Positions 1 to 10,800 of a DNA stretch of 43,234 bases are shown here, in pieces. Numbering within the stretch: the first letter of the stretch is position 1; every line of letters starts with the position of its first letter. The notes beneath the pieces are model-generated. The model was not told the origin of the DNA. It did not search any database and worked only from the letters and a program-made list of their open reading frames with translations. This stretch comes from Ichthyophonus hoferi (taxonomy: Eukaryota; Opisthokonta; Ichthyosporea; Ichthyophonida; Ichthyophonidae), in assembly GCA_002751075.1 (NCBI GenBank), contig NAOQ01000160.1:81362-124595 (forward strand), in the 5' to 3' direction. Position numbers and translations under genes: made by a program.

Positions 1-372
1 GACTAATTTTCAAATCCGTTGTGACGACATTTTTACAGTAATACATAAATTGTCTGATACATCGGTATCTAAAGAAGAATATAGCACCCCCCCCCTAACA
101 TATTGTTCTCTGGGCACTAAAGCCACCCGATTCGCATTTAAACATACGGGAGGTACCTTACCATTAATGACGTATTCGGCATCAGCAATGTACAAAAACG
201 TTCTTACTTGAGCTTTCCAAAGCTCGAACTTATTGGGGTCCTGAATATCCTTCAGAGGAACGATCGGTGGTGGGGCTACTGGATATTTCCAGTTAGCAGC
301 GGCAAGAAGATCCTCATTCATCTTCTTGGCCTTTTCATAGGCTGCAGGATACTCAGCATCGTAAATATTCAT
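1..372 (-). mobile_element. Ty1/copia-type gag remnant (partial, cut by window edge)
   Basis: A minus-strand frame begins with a Met at 372 and encodes a hydrophilic N-terminus followed by a segment of the type seen at the start of copia gag proteins (PNKFELWKAQVRTFL-like, a residue run that includes a conserved Trp). It lies immediately downstream of a primer-binding site and LTR in the same orientation, which is the expected order LTR - PBS - gag. The rest of the element would lie to the left, outside the window. The copy looks broken. It is a fossil, but younger-looking than the pol remnant at 4730-6990. Family assignment rests mainly on the PBS and layout; the gag match is weak. Confidence 0.6.
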
Positions 373-470
373 CCTTTTTTAGTGTATCAGTAGTAACGTA
401 AGAGTATAAAGTAATAATAGTATAGAGTATAAAAGAAATAAAAATGGAAGTATTATTCTTATGTGCTAAA

Positions 471-500
471 CGCAGTGGAAGCGTGCTGGGCCCATAACCC
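471..500 (-). other. Copia-type primer-binding site (complement of internal initiator tRNA-Met)
   Basis: Read on the plus strand, this stretch matches the D-stem-to-anticodon part of animal initiator tRNA-Met, including GCGTGCTGGGCCCATAACCC with the CAT anticodon. Read on the minus strand it is therefore complementary to the middle of that tRNA, not to its 3' end. Drosophila copia is known to prime from a 5' half-molecule of initiator tRNA-Met, so this is the expected primer-binding site. It directly abuts the LTR end at 501 and precedes the gag remnant. Confidence 0.8.
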
Positions 501-905
501 TGTTATCAATATAGATAAAGAATAATACTAACTAGCGTTAGTATCCTAAGAGATAAATAGTCTAGCAACTATTTATTATAATAGACAAGCGATACCCAAA
601 GAATAGATATAACTGTTGTTTTATTATTTCATGTCCCTTTCTCTTTTATACTCCGTTATCCCAATATCTATACCGGTTCTCTTTTCTAAAATAAAACCGG
701 TATAGTATGGATAACGCGCATTGATTTGAGTCCGGCTCATTAGTAAAACAAATGATCCGGTATGGTCATTCTACAATATGCTTCCGGCTCATTAGTAAGA
801 TAAACGACCCGGTATTATCATTTCATAGTATGAGTATGGCTCGCTAGAAATCTCAGTACAAGACCAACTAAAAGCCAATTATTGGTAAAAAATCAATAAT
901 TAACA
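501..905 (-). repeat. 5' LTR of the copia-type element (outer end uncertain)
   Basis: The sequence next to the primer-binding site begins TGTTATCAA on the plus strand, so on the element's own strand the LTR ends in AACA, a normal LTR terminus. The far end cannot be fixed from one copy; plausible ends in ACA lie between about 745 and 905. The interval includes two similar segments around 723-760 and 783-820 (each with TCCGGCTCATTAGTAA), which may be LTR-internal repeats. No partner LTR is present in the window. Confidence 0.5.
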
Positions 906-982
906 TTAATCACAGATCGTAAACAATAATTATTCAGATTGATTTTAATAGCTAATATATCATGTAACTTGTAGAATTATAC

Positions 983-1007
983 TATTATTATTATTATTAT
1001 TATTATA
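983..1007. repeat. (ATT)n microsatellite
   Basis: A short run of ATT triplets in non-coding DNA between the copia LTR and a dispersed repeat. Nothing else is recognised from 905 to 1115. Confidence 0.8.
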
Positions 1008-1117
1008 TGATCTACATTTCCTTCACAGATTAGTTAACCTTACCTACATAAACAACTAACTAAAAAGTATTCTAATTAATACCACAATTATTTTGTTTTA
1101 AGGTCTAATTACACATA

Positions 1118-1395
1118 TGGTTCTGAGGAAGGTATAGGGTAAACATAGCATATCCTGTCTTTATTTTAAGCCGTTAGCCAGGTAACGACACATGTCTGGT
1201 GGCGTATTATAGTGTAAACAAAACTAGAAGCTCCATCTCAACCACACGGTGGTTAATTTATACTATTCTAAACATAGGTGATAAAGCATAACTGAATTCA
1301 GATTAAATTGTATACCTAATATAATATGGCATACAGGAGTTCATCTCAATCTGAATCATTACAAGATAGAATTGATAGATAATATCCACTATTTG
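1118..1395 (+). repeat. Dispersed repeat family B, copy 1
   Basis: Shares an ordered series of blocks with 24467-24735 (same orientation) and with 22990-23290 and 39440-39800 (inverted): a block with TATAGGGTAAACATA, then CATGTCTGGTGGC, then TATAGTGTAAACAAA, then GGTTAATTTATACTATT, then ATCTCAATCTGAATCATTAC, ending near TTGATAGATAATAT. Copies are clearly diverged. No coding potential is seen. It may be an LTR or a non-autonomous element; termini are not resolved. Confidence 0.75.
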
Positions 1396-2190
1396 ATTAA
1401 TAGCGGGAAATAATAAAATATACTATATCTTAGTTTCCAACATAAATAAATAAATCAATAAAAAATCATTGTAACGTATTACACGTGTTCCAATAGTACT
1501 ATGTACAGTTGGCTATACATTACGGTAAGGAGAAAACCCTGAAGTACGAAGTATAGTTTAAATTTAATATTAAGTACTTAATATTTATAATTTATAGCAA
1601 TATGTGGTAATTCTAGTTATTTTTCCACAAGCGTTAGAGACTCCAATTAGTTTTAATTCCCAGATAGGTGTTTTCCTCGAGGTGCTGAAAGTATCTCAAT
1701 CTAGTTGACAAGGAAGCTAGCTAGTTCTTAGCTTTGTTTTTTTTTGCTGTTTTCGGGCAGTCCGTGGAGCTGCCCTCTTACAGGTATTACCGCATTTACA
1801 TTTATACATGATTGTAACTAGTGCAAAGACAATGTACTAGCTCACTAACGTATCTTATTGGAAATTTTAAACAACTGTAAATACATTTAAAGTCATGCAA
1901 AAAGGTGGCCTTTTTGCAACATAATGTACCCTAAAAATCTGTTGAAACCAACGCGTTCACTGTACTTTTACAGTTCATTATTTTATTTATTGTTATAATA
2001 TTTGCTTATTACTAGAAAGAAAAGACGTTCTTTCTTAGTTAAGTTTGATATGGATTCTTTGTGAATGATCAATTAGCCTGTAGACTACCTGAGATAATAA
2101 TCAGAGCTTCAAAAATTATCGCTCTCAATAACCTAGATTTACTTGATGAACGGTACCCAGGGAATCTCATAAAGGATAAACAAAAATACT
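1396..2190. other. Unannotated AT-rich stretch
   Basis: No gene, RNA or recognisable element is seen. The only local oddity is a more GC-rich patch near 1735-1775 (ctgttttcgggcagtccg). It is probably decayed repeat DNA given the neighbours. Confidence 0.4.
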
Positions 2191-2198
2191 TGGTTACA

Positions 2199-2423
2199 TT
2201 TTTTTAGATCACATCTATCTTCTGGAACAGAGAGAAGTTGCTGATGTGGATAAAACATCTTTTTCTGTTGATTTCAATTCTACAAGAAGATTTTCTCTAT
2301 ACCTAGACCCCAGTAAAACGACAACAATTGATTGCTATATTGTAACATACAATCTGGTAGCAAGAAATCTCGAGACTTCAAATAAGAATCTGGTCTTCAA
2401 TCTTAATCTCTCATCTAAATAAA
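2199..2423 (+). other. Unrecognised coding-like fragment
   Basis: After a polypyrimidine run and an AG at 2206-2207 a reading frame stays open for about 70 codons to a TAA at 2421-2423. Its composition is balanced (Asp, Ser, Thr, Leu and charged residues, for example DVDKTSFSVDFNST), unlike the Ile/Tyr-rich chance frames of this AT-rich DNA. A second coding-looking stretch follows to about 2545. I recognise no domain. Since this interval lies among repeats, it is most likely the remnant of a mobile-element protein, but a decayed host exon is possible. Confidence 0.3.
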
Positions 2424-2689
2424 GAAGACTAGTTCCAAGCCCCAATATAACTATAATAAAGAGCTAAAGATAGTTCCAACATACACACCTTCTTTACATG
2501 GTATTCATCTCAAACTTCTATTGAAAGTGGGTCAGAGCTAAGAACTGCCTTTATTGCTAGTTTAGCAAGAGACTTTTATACAACACCTAATTGGAGCCCC
2601 CGAACCTGTGGACAACTCACTAGTATCAACTACAAATTACTGTATGTTATATTATCACACTATATTACCTATATGTCTCTCACTTCATT

Positions 2690-3030
2690 TAAAATATTAT
2701 TGACAAATGAGTAATGTATCCATTTGTGATACTATTCACTATTGTGGGAAATAAGTAGAGACTAGAGCGTCTATGTGACCAATATTCGTTTGGAAGGAGA
2801 TGGAGTACCAAGTTAAAGGGATATTCTAACGTGTCCCTTTGCATATATGAAGTATGTATAGGCCAAGACATATTTTTATTATAAAAACAAATCAGCAGAA
2901 GTTGAGGACTAAGCCCATAAGGGTGATAAGACTAGGAGAGCGCCGTTAGTTAAACAGCCAGTTGTTAACTGATGATCCAGTAAGACTCCCAAGGGATCTA
3001 GTAAAGGGTCTGTTGTTATGAAATAAATAG
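2690..3030 (+). repeat. Dispersed repeat family C, copy 1
   Basis: Blocks here recur at 28440-28620 in the same orientation and, inverted, at 29240-29560 and 42200-42560. Shared landmarks include GACCAATATTCGTTTG, GTGTCCCTTTGCATA, AAGACATATTTTTATTAT and, at the far end, GGAGAGCGCCGTTAGTT. No intact reading frame is seen. Class unknown. Confidence 0.65.
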
Positions 3031-3150
3031 AAATAGTCATGATGCCATTTTTTCATAACTGCATTGTTCAACAAAGCTTTTAGACCAATTATTTGTTAAT
3101 TTTTTGAATGTCCTTGGACTGTACATATCTTGATCTTGTGCAACAAATAA

Positions 3151-3412
3151 GTTACCTAATTATCTGTTTCCAATATGTTCTAAAATTCTAACACACCTAG
3201 ACTGAGCCAATGTGTAATTTAATGACTTAGATAAATTTATACATTACATTTATGAACAAACATACGTTCAAAACCAGTCTGGGCCCGGCTTATATACTTT
3301 ATTAGAGTTAACATTAACTACTAGACGTCCAGTAATGATAGTGAATTAAAAGATGGAGGTTGCCCAATAATTAAATGATCTTACCACATACTAAGGCAAT
3401 CGATGTGTGATA
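3151..3412 (+). repeat. Dispersed repeat family A, copy 1
   Basis: One of six copies in the window. Shared blocks, in order, are TAATTATCTGTTTCCAATAT, GACTGAGCCAATGT, TTATGAACAAACATACG, CCAGTCTGGGCCC, ACTTTATTAGAGTT, AGACGTCCAGTA and CACATACTA-N-CAATCGATGTGTGA. Copies differ by many substitutions and small indels, so the family is old. No coding frame is seen; an LTR or a non-autonomous element are both possible. Confidence 0.8.
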
Positions 3413-3429
3413 ATATAACATCTGATTGA

Positions 3430-4690
3430 CAAATTTTCATGTTACTAGTGTCCCTCCAACTAATTAAATTTATGGTGTTTAATATCTCACTCTCTGAGAC
3501 CATTATAGTTATCATTATTAATCATTTTTATATAGTTGTTTCTGCTGTAAAACATAGCTACATATACAACATATGCATCAAATCTTATCTATTATAACTG
3601 TATCTCACTACACCAGGGTCTATTACATTCTGCAGTACATCTTACCAGTGTCTTCTATATATTTACATCCAGGGTACTCTGGACCTTAAAAAGATCCCTC
3701 TGAACCTTACTGTCTGAGACCCCTTTAATGATTGATCATTAATGATGATTCTTCTGTGGTTGTCTCTATGGCATTTCTATTATGAATAAATATCCCTGAT
3801 TTTTTTGCTCTGACTTGGACTACTCTTTTACCTTTACCCATCTCATATTTGCATTAAATTGCCTATATTTTCATTGATTGTCAACCTCTACGATTAATTG
3901 ATCTACTTGATATGATTGGAAGTAACAGATCCCATTAAAATCCCTCTTTCAATGCCTAATTGGCTTATTTACTTATAGCACTATACACTGATTTAGTATT
4001 AAATATATTATTAGAATTATAACTGTGAAATAGAAGGATCCATAAATGTAGGATTAACCATATCTAAATCTAAATAGAACTAATTAAGAATAATAGTTTA
4101 TGGTAGTTCTAATGATTTTTCTACAGGCTTTGAGGTCACCAATTGAATGTTGCATAATAGAACTATATATATTATGATATTGCATAGCAAATAATAAATG
4201 AGTGTAAAGTTTTTTTGTCATGAACATATACATATTTTGCCCATATTGGTATTATACATGTATACAGGCACGCAGGTTTCTGGCGTATGCCAGGGTGTAC
4301 TGGGGCATTTTTTAGTTGTTTCTATTCTCTTTAATCCTTTGCCAGCTTTTTATTATCAAGGGTGGCAATTGTAGTTGTGTTCATCAATGTAAATGGGACT
4401 GATGGTAAAGGTCCATATTGACTAATACAATTCACAGACAAGAGACCGCTGAGGTCCACTAGATTTATCTATTCTTGTCTTGATGATCTAATACTGTTGT
4501 CCCTATTGGAATGGCTCTTTAAATAATTTTTTCATTAATGTATATGCCCACATCCTAAGTATTAAGAAATCCATTTATTTGGTTAAGAACGTTCTTCAAT
4601 CAATTAGTATTGTGCCAATCATTTTATGATCTGTTTGTTACCAAAACTTCAGCCAAGCTATGTTTTCATTTGGATCTAATAATCTTTCAA
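3430..4690. other. Unannotated AT-rich stretch
   Basis: No gene or recognisable element is seen on either strand. The base composition resembles the flanking decayed repeats. Confidence 0.4.
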
Positions 4691-4729
4691 CACTCTTCCA
4701 TTGGCTCAAACGTTCAAGAGAGCCAAAAG

Positions 4730-6990
4730 AAAAAGGAAGACTGATAACTCAACAATGTGGCCACGCTGGCTTTTCCTGAATGAGATCTAGGATATCTTCT
4801 CCTAGGTTAGTATTTGAAGGCATGGAGGTTTCTTGGCCATTTGAAATGGTCTGGGTCTGAAAAGCTTGATCAGACAGTCAACAGCTTCATCCTCAGATGA
4901 GATGCTTCTGACTTTAATCTCATCATTGCTTACTGTTTCCCTGGTGTAGTGGAATTGAAGAACAATATGGTGTGTGTTTTTAGGAACACTTGTCTTGTTG
5001 CATAGTCATATGGCACTCATGTTGTCACTATATAGTGGTGCTCTCCCAGTGTCAAAGCCTAGTCCATCCATTGAGGCTGCAATGCATGCAATCTGTTGTG
5101 TTGTAGCTGCTATGCTGATGTGTTCACTCCCTGTTGACGAGAGGGCACAGATAATCTGTTTTTTGCTGTTTCATTCTAGCAACTCTCTGGCCAGGAAGAT
5201 GCAGTAGCCACTCTTTGCACCCCTATACCCCTTTGATGAGAAGTCTGCATCTGAGTAGCTGGTCAGATTGATGGGTCCAGGTTTGTACACTATGGTCTCC
5301 GCCAGGTATGTGCTTAAGTATCTTAGGAGGTGAAGAAGCATCTCAATGCTCCAGGTTCAGTTTGGCAAAGTATTGGGCAAGGAATGCTACACTGAAGTTG
5401 ATGCTGGGTCTACTTGATTTGCTAATCCAGTTCAGGCACCTAATCTGGGGGGCATATGCAGTTGGGTCGCATGGCTCTTGCAGTGTGTTTTTAAAATTTG
5501 CAGATTACATGTGCTCTGCAAAAATGGGCATATTTGTTGATCATCTGTTGTGTTGATCATAGCTTTTAACCAATTCAGTCATGCATCCTTGTTGGAACAA
5601 TGAGATGCATCTTTCTGGGTTCTTACTGATTGTATACCCAAGGAAGGAACTCGGGAATTCTGTGGATTTGGTGAGATATTTCTTTGAAATGGTGTTTATG
5701 AACCACTCTCAATCCATGACTTTGTCTGAACAGATAAATATATCATCAATGTAGATGCAGATGCACATGAACCTTGCTTTTCCATGTGACTTGTATAGGT
5801 AGAAATCAGTCTCTAAAAGGTAGAAATGCATTGACTATAGGAAATCATCTAGCATTCTGTTCTACAGCAGTCCAGAGGCATGAAGTCCAGAGAGGGTTTG
5901 GCTCAATTTACAAATATGTCCCCATTTATCTAGTTCCACAAACTTTGGTGGTTACTCTAAATATACCAGTACCTCTAAGTAGCTATGGAAATAGGCAGCC
6001 TTGATAGCTAGTTTTGCTAGGTCATACCCTCTGGCTCCTGCTATGCTTAGCAAGAGTCTGATGGTCACAAATGAGCACACAGGGCATGAAATATCATGAT
6101 AGTCCATGTTCTGTTTTTCTTCCAACCCTTGTGCTACAAGGCATGCCTTATGTCTGACTACCTGCCCTTTGTCATTACGTTTTCAATGGGATACTCACAG
6201 GCTATATAGGACAGTAGTTCCCATAAGTAGCTATTTAACCAAAGTCCACTTAGCATGCTTGTAGAGGCTGGTGATCTCGGTTTCCATTATATGGATCCAC
6301 TACATCTAATCATACACTCTCATAAAATGTTTGACTCCTCTGGGATACAGAATTATGGGGGGGTTCTGATTGGGAGGTAGTTCTAAGTGCAGTCACTGCT
6401 GCTATGAATGCTTGTTTGCAGGATGGAGTGTATGGCTTGTATGTAAAGTCACTTCTTGTTGTCAAGAATCTATATTTTGATCTCTCCTGAGCATGTCACT
6501 CAGCTATCTGTTATTATATGGGCATGTCATTATTGTTGTAGTCATCTGACAACTCTGATTTATTCTCCCCCACTGATTCAGGGTGGTCTTTGAGACTGTA
6601 AATTGGTGGCGGGAGGAGATGACAAGGGTGATGCATTGGTGTAGGACTCACTCTATCATAGTCTAGGGATGATGATATGTGAGAAGCCAGCTTCCCTTCT
6701 GCACTTACTTTGTGTGTAGAAATGTCTGCCCATGTAATTTGAAAAGGGTCTTGGGTGGACATAGTATGTTGTGTTCCTTGGAGTATAAGTATAGGAGCTG
6801 ACCTTCAAAGAATGTGACGTTTCTTTAGGTTGTAATGCAGCATGTAGCCCAATCCATCACTATCTAGTCTAGTTTTAAGAGGTTGTATCCAAGTAATACC
6901 CATAGCCATCCTCTAGTAAAGAACTCTTCCTTGATGATGATTTTGTCTACTTTATACTAGACCTTGCATTCGAAAGTTCTTAAATACTCT
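4730..6990 (-). mobile_element. Ty1/copia pol fossil (integrase C-terminus to RNase H)
   Basis: The minus strand, read from about 6990 down, shows pieces typical of a copia polyprotein in the right order. First comes an integrase C-terminal segment of the GYNLLKLDSDGLGY type, then a Ser/Pro-rich linker, then reverse-transcriptase-like pieces, then an RNase H segment near 5180-5290 (YSDADFSSKG-type followed by SGYCIFLA). Base composition is less AT-rich than the surroundings. Both ends are missing and no LTR is recognised beside it. It is heavily eroded, with on the order of a dozen or more breaks, so it is an old fossil and a different copy from the one at 1-905. Confidence 0.8.
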
Positions 6991-7443
6991 GTTACAAGAT
7001 CATTAACTCTGAATGAACATATAGTCATAATAGAATTGTAATACTTAGTTTGCATATACTAAATTAGCTAATAAGCCATATGGGGAAATACTAATATAAC
7101 TTTATCGATATAGGATCACACATTTCTAGCGAGTCTTTATGACCTGTCATGAGTTGTATTAGCTAATGCAAAGATTTATGATTGGCTCCATTTAAGTTAT
7201 TGAACTTAGCAACATTGGTGTTCACTAGAAAGTTAGCACTGGCGATAAAATGAAGTATAAAAGAAAAGGAAAGTCAATAATAAAGGACCTGTTCACACTT
7301 ATGCATAATGAGTAGTAAAAGTAAGAAGTTCTCATAACACAAATACTTTGCATTTAATTATATGTACGTAATAATCAGTGTCCAGATATCAGAGAACTGT
7401 TTACTAACATTTAAATAGTGACAATAGTTATTATTTACATTAT

Positions 7444-7510
7444 AGTCCACCACCTAATATGCATAATTGTCAGGGTAATGGCTTAACTCAAAGATAGGGT
7501 ATGTTATGTA
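7444..7510 (-). repeat. Dispersed repeat family B, short fragment
   Basis: The blocks around TCCACCACCTAATATGC and GTCAGGGTAATGGCTTAA match the inverted copies at 22990-23290 (GCCACCTCACATGCG, GTCAGGGTAACAGCTTAA). Only one end of the family is present. The surrounding 7000-7750 shows nothing else recognisable. Confidence 0.55.
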
Positions 7511-7755
7511 TTGGGTTAACAAATGTAATACTGACTTTTATTGTTTCCTTTTTATTGGTCTATTGTAGTTCTAATTATTTACATATAACAGCTAACAGTA
7601 ATAACCATAATTGGTTGACCAACAAGAGATCTGTATTCTAACTGGTGCAGGGTCACACATTCCGGGGTTATCTACATATCTGTGATAGCTCTATCTCAAT
7701 CAAAATTCAATAATATAACTAAAGAGTCTCATTGATTTACGTGCAAACTATAATT

Positions 7756-7761
7756 TTTATT
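7756..7761 (-). promoter_or_regulatory. Candidate poly(A) signal of the UBAP2L-like gene
   Basis: AATAAA on the minus strand, about 110 bases past the stop codon at 7871-7873. This motif occurs often by chance in such AT-rich DNA, so it is only a candidate. Confidence 0.4.
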
Positions 7762-7870
7762 ATCTATCAATCACAAATCCTTCGCGCGCCAATAAAAAAC
7801 GGCCCCGCGTGAACCATAGAAACACACGCTAATTAACTTATAATTAACCAATTATATTAACCAATCATAT

Positions 7871-10800
7871 TTAAGACTGTTGCCAGTATTGGTGCTGGGT
7901 CATGCGCTGTTGTTGGCCATAAACGACCTAATATGGGAATGGAATGTAATCACATGGTAGGTTAGTTGAGGTTGGTTTTAAATCAATAGGAAGGAAAGGT
8001 TTAATACGTACATGATTATCTAGCACAGGCCATAATACAAAATGAACAATATAATATCATAACAAACACAATACTATACTATATCATACTCGACTCTAAT
8101 ATATTACCTGGGGCTGTGACGTATTCTGTGTCTGTTGACTCTGTGTATTTACAAACCCTTGCTGATTGGTCTGTGGATTTATATAACCCTGTTGATTGGG
8201 ATACCCCGAAAGGGTAGAGGTATAGTATGCATTATTACTGGCTGTTGATGCACCTACTGCCCCGGTTTGGCTGGCTGGTGTCGCACCCACTGCACTAGGA
8301 CTGGTAGAGGATACAGGTGATTGGGTATTGGCGCCTCCATATGTCTTACTACCTTCAAATCCCTGGGATAATAATTTAATTAATTCATTTCAGTTTTAAA
8401 GGGAGAAAAAGAAATTCAAATGGTAGTTGAAGTATACATGCATACATGCACCAATATCAAATATCAACATCAGGAAACCACTCCCTCCTCCCCAACCATA
8501 GTTACAAGGTATGATAATACATATATATATGCATGTGTCAAACAAATCTCCGCGATTTTAATTTTAAAAAGAAAAAAGTGTTGATTGGCAGAAAAAGTAT
8601 GTTAGTATATTATATCTGTAAGCACTATTTAATAGTTCTTATACTTAGCTTTACAAGGGATTTTAACCAAAAATAATACTACTGCTATTATTACTACTAA
8701 AAATAGTAGGTAGGTAGGTGTGTGTATAAGTATAATAATTGTAAACCAATCAAATCCTACCTGTGTGGCATACATATCACTACTTGCTGCCTTTGGATTG
8801 GTTGTTGCTGGGGCTTTGGGCTGGGCATAGGATGGTTGTTGAACAGGAGCCTATAGAAAGGAATAGTTAAAATATCTTTATATATGTGGGTAATAATTGG
8901 TAAGATAAATAATTATATTGTATAAAAATAAAGAATGTAACAATATAATAGTATAGCAGTACCTACCTACCTACATAGTAACAATTAACCCTACGATACA
9001 ATATACATGTATACATACCTGTGTGTGTTGTTGCTGTTGTTGCAAGTAATGGTAGGGCGCCTTGTATCCCTCTTCATATCCCGAGTGGCCATAAGTTCCC
9101 ATCTGAGGCTAGATGGGGTAGTAGGTTAGAATAGAATAGAATAGAATAGAGTTAGTTAGTTATATATTACATATATATATATATATATACACACCTGATA
9201 CTGGTATGCCATATATGGAGGGGGGTAACTATGCTGTGCTCCGTAGGCTGTGAAGGGAGGCATGTAGCCAGATGGTTGGTTGGGGACAGTAGAGGCAGTG
9301 CTATGGCCACCCTGATTGGATACACCCCGGTTAAGACTAATTGGTAGTAATTAATTACCATTAATTACCAATGGTCATAGGACAGGAGAGGCACAGCTAT
9401 GTGCACTCTGCATAGATGCATCCTAATTAGGACTAATGAAAGCTAACTAGGATTAATTACCGCTAATTACTAATAGTTATGGCTGTTCTTACATAATACG
9501 TCACATACATACCGTGGTAGATTGACCACTGATCTGTGGCATAGCCTGTTGTTGTTCCTCCGTGGTATTGCCATATTTGTCCTGGTGACGTGTGGCCTCT
9601 CGACTGGCATTTACAGTTTGAGAGCGGTAGGCAGACATAGGATCATAATACTGTATATACATATAAGGTAGGTTAAAATATAGGATGGTACATAGGATAG
9701 GAAAGTATATGGGAGAGTATAGTAAAGCATACACCTACCATAGGATCCTGCTCACAGTACCATGTATATAAGATAGATTATAATATAGGATGGTATACAG
9801 GATAGTATATAGAATAGTATAGTATAGTATAGCATACACCTACCCTAGGATCCTGCTCATAGTACCATGGCATATAAGGTTGAGGGGGGTATTGTCCATA
9901 GCCTGAAAAGCCATTTTCTTCATACATGTGACACTATAGGAGAGGGTAGGATAAGAGGGGGAGGGGGTCAGGGTATATAGGATAGGATAGGGTATATGCT
10001 TACAAACAAAGGGGAGTGATTTATACATTTTCAACCAATAACAACAACAACATGGAGTAGAATAATTAATTGAAATACATTTCAAGTCTCTCTATCATAT
10101 ATATATATTTATACTTTTCTAAAGTTATATCTTTTAAATATTTTAGTGATGTATTGTTATATAAAGCAAATGATTTATAATCCATTTTTATCTTCAAATT
10201 ACATAGCATTAATGCAAGAAAATAAAACCATTCCCTCGGTAACTATATATTGTTGTATGGGTAAAAAACTGTATATTTCTGCTCATATATTGCTACTGCT
10301 TCACTTACACACACACACATACACATATATATTCGTTATTTTAAAAAGTATTAAACAAGGATTGCGAGTAAATATACTTCAGTATCCAAGTATAATATAA
10401 GCAACTGCGATACACCTGCAATTTACCCTCCTCTAATAATATATAGGATAGGATAGGGTATACATATATAGGGGGTTTATATTGAAAATACAAAATTTAC
10501 CTGAGCATTGTAGGGTTGAGGGGGCATATAACCCATATGCATAGACTGCTGTGGGATATGGCCGGGGAATTGCTATAGGGAGAGGGAGAAAGGGACAGAT
10601 AAGTACTAGTGTACTGTACTAGCACCCCAATTATGCCACTATATCTAATCACCCAACTACTTCATGCAATTAATAAATTAATTAACTCACCTGGGCTGTA
10701 AAACTACTAGACCCTCTCCCTCTTCTCCCTGCAGGTGTCCCTACTGCCACACCCTGACCCTGAGTAAACTGCTGGTTGGGGGGATTTACATTCTGTACGT

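Noticed and set aside
471-500. Possible initiator tRNA-Met gene fragment
   Set aside because: Only the middle of the tRNA is present, with no acceptor or T arm, and it abuts an LTR end; a primer-binding site explains it better.
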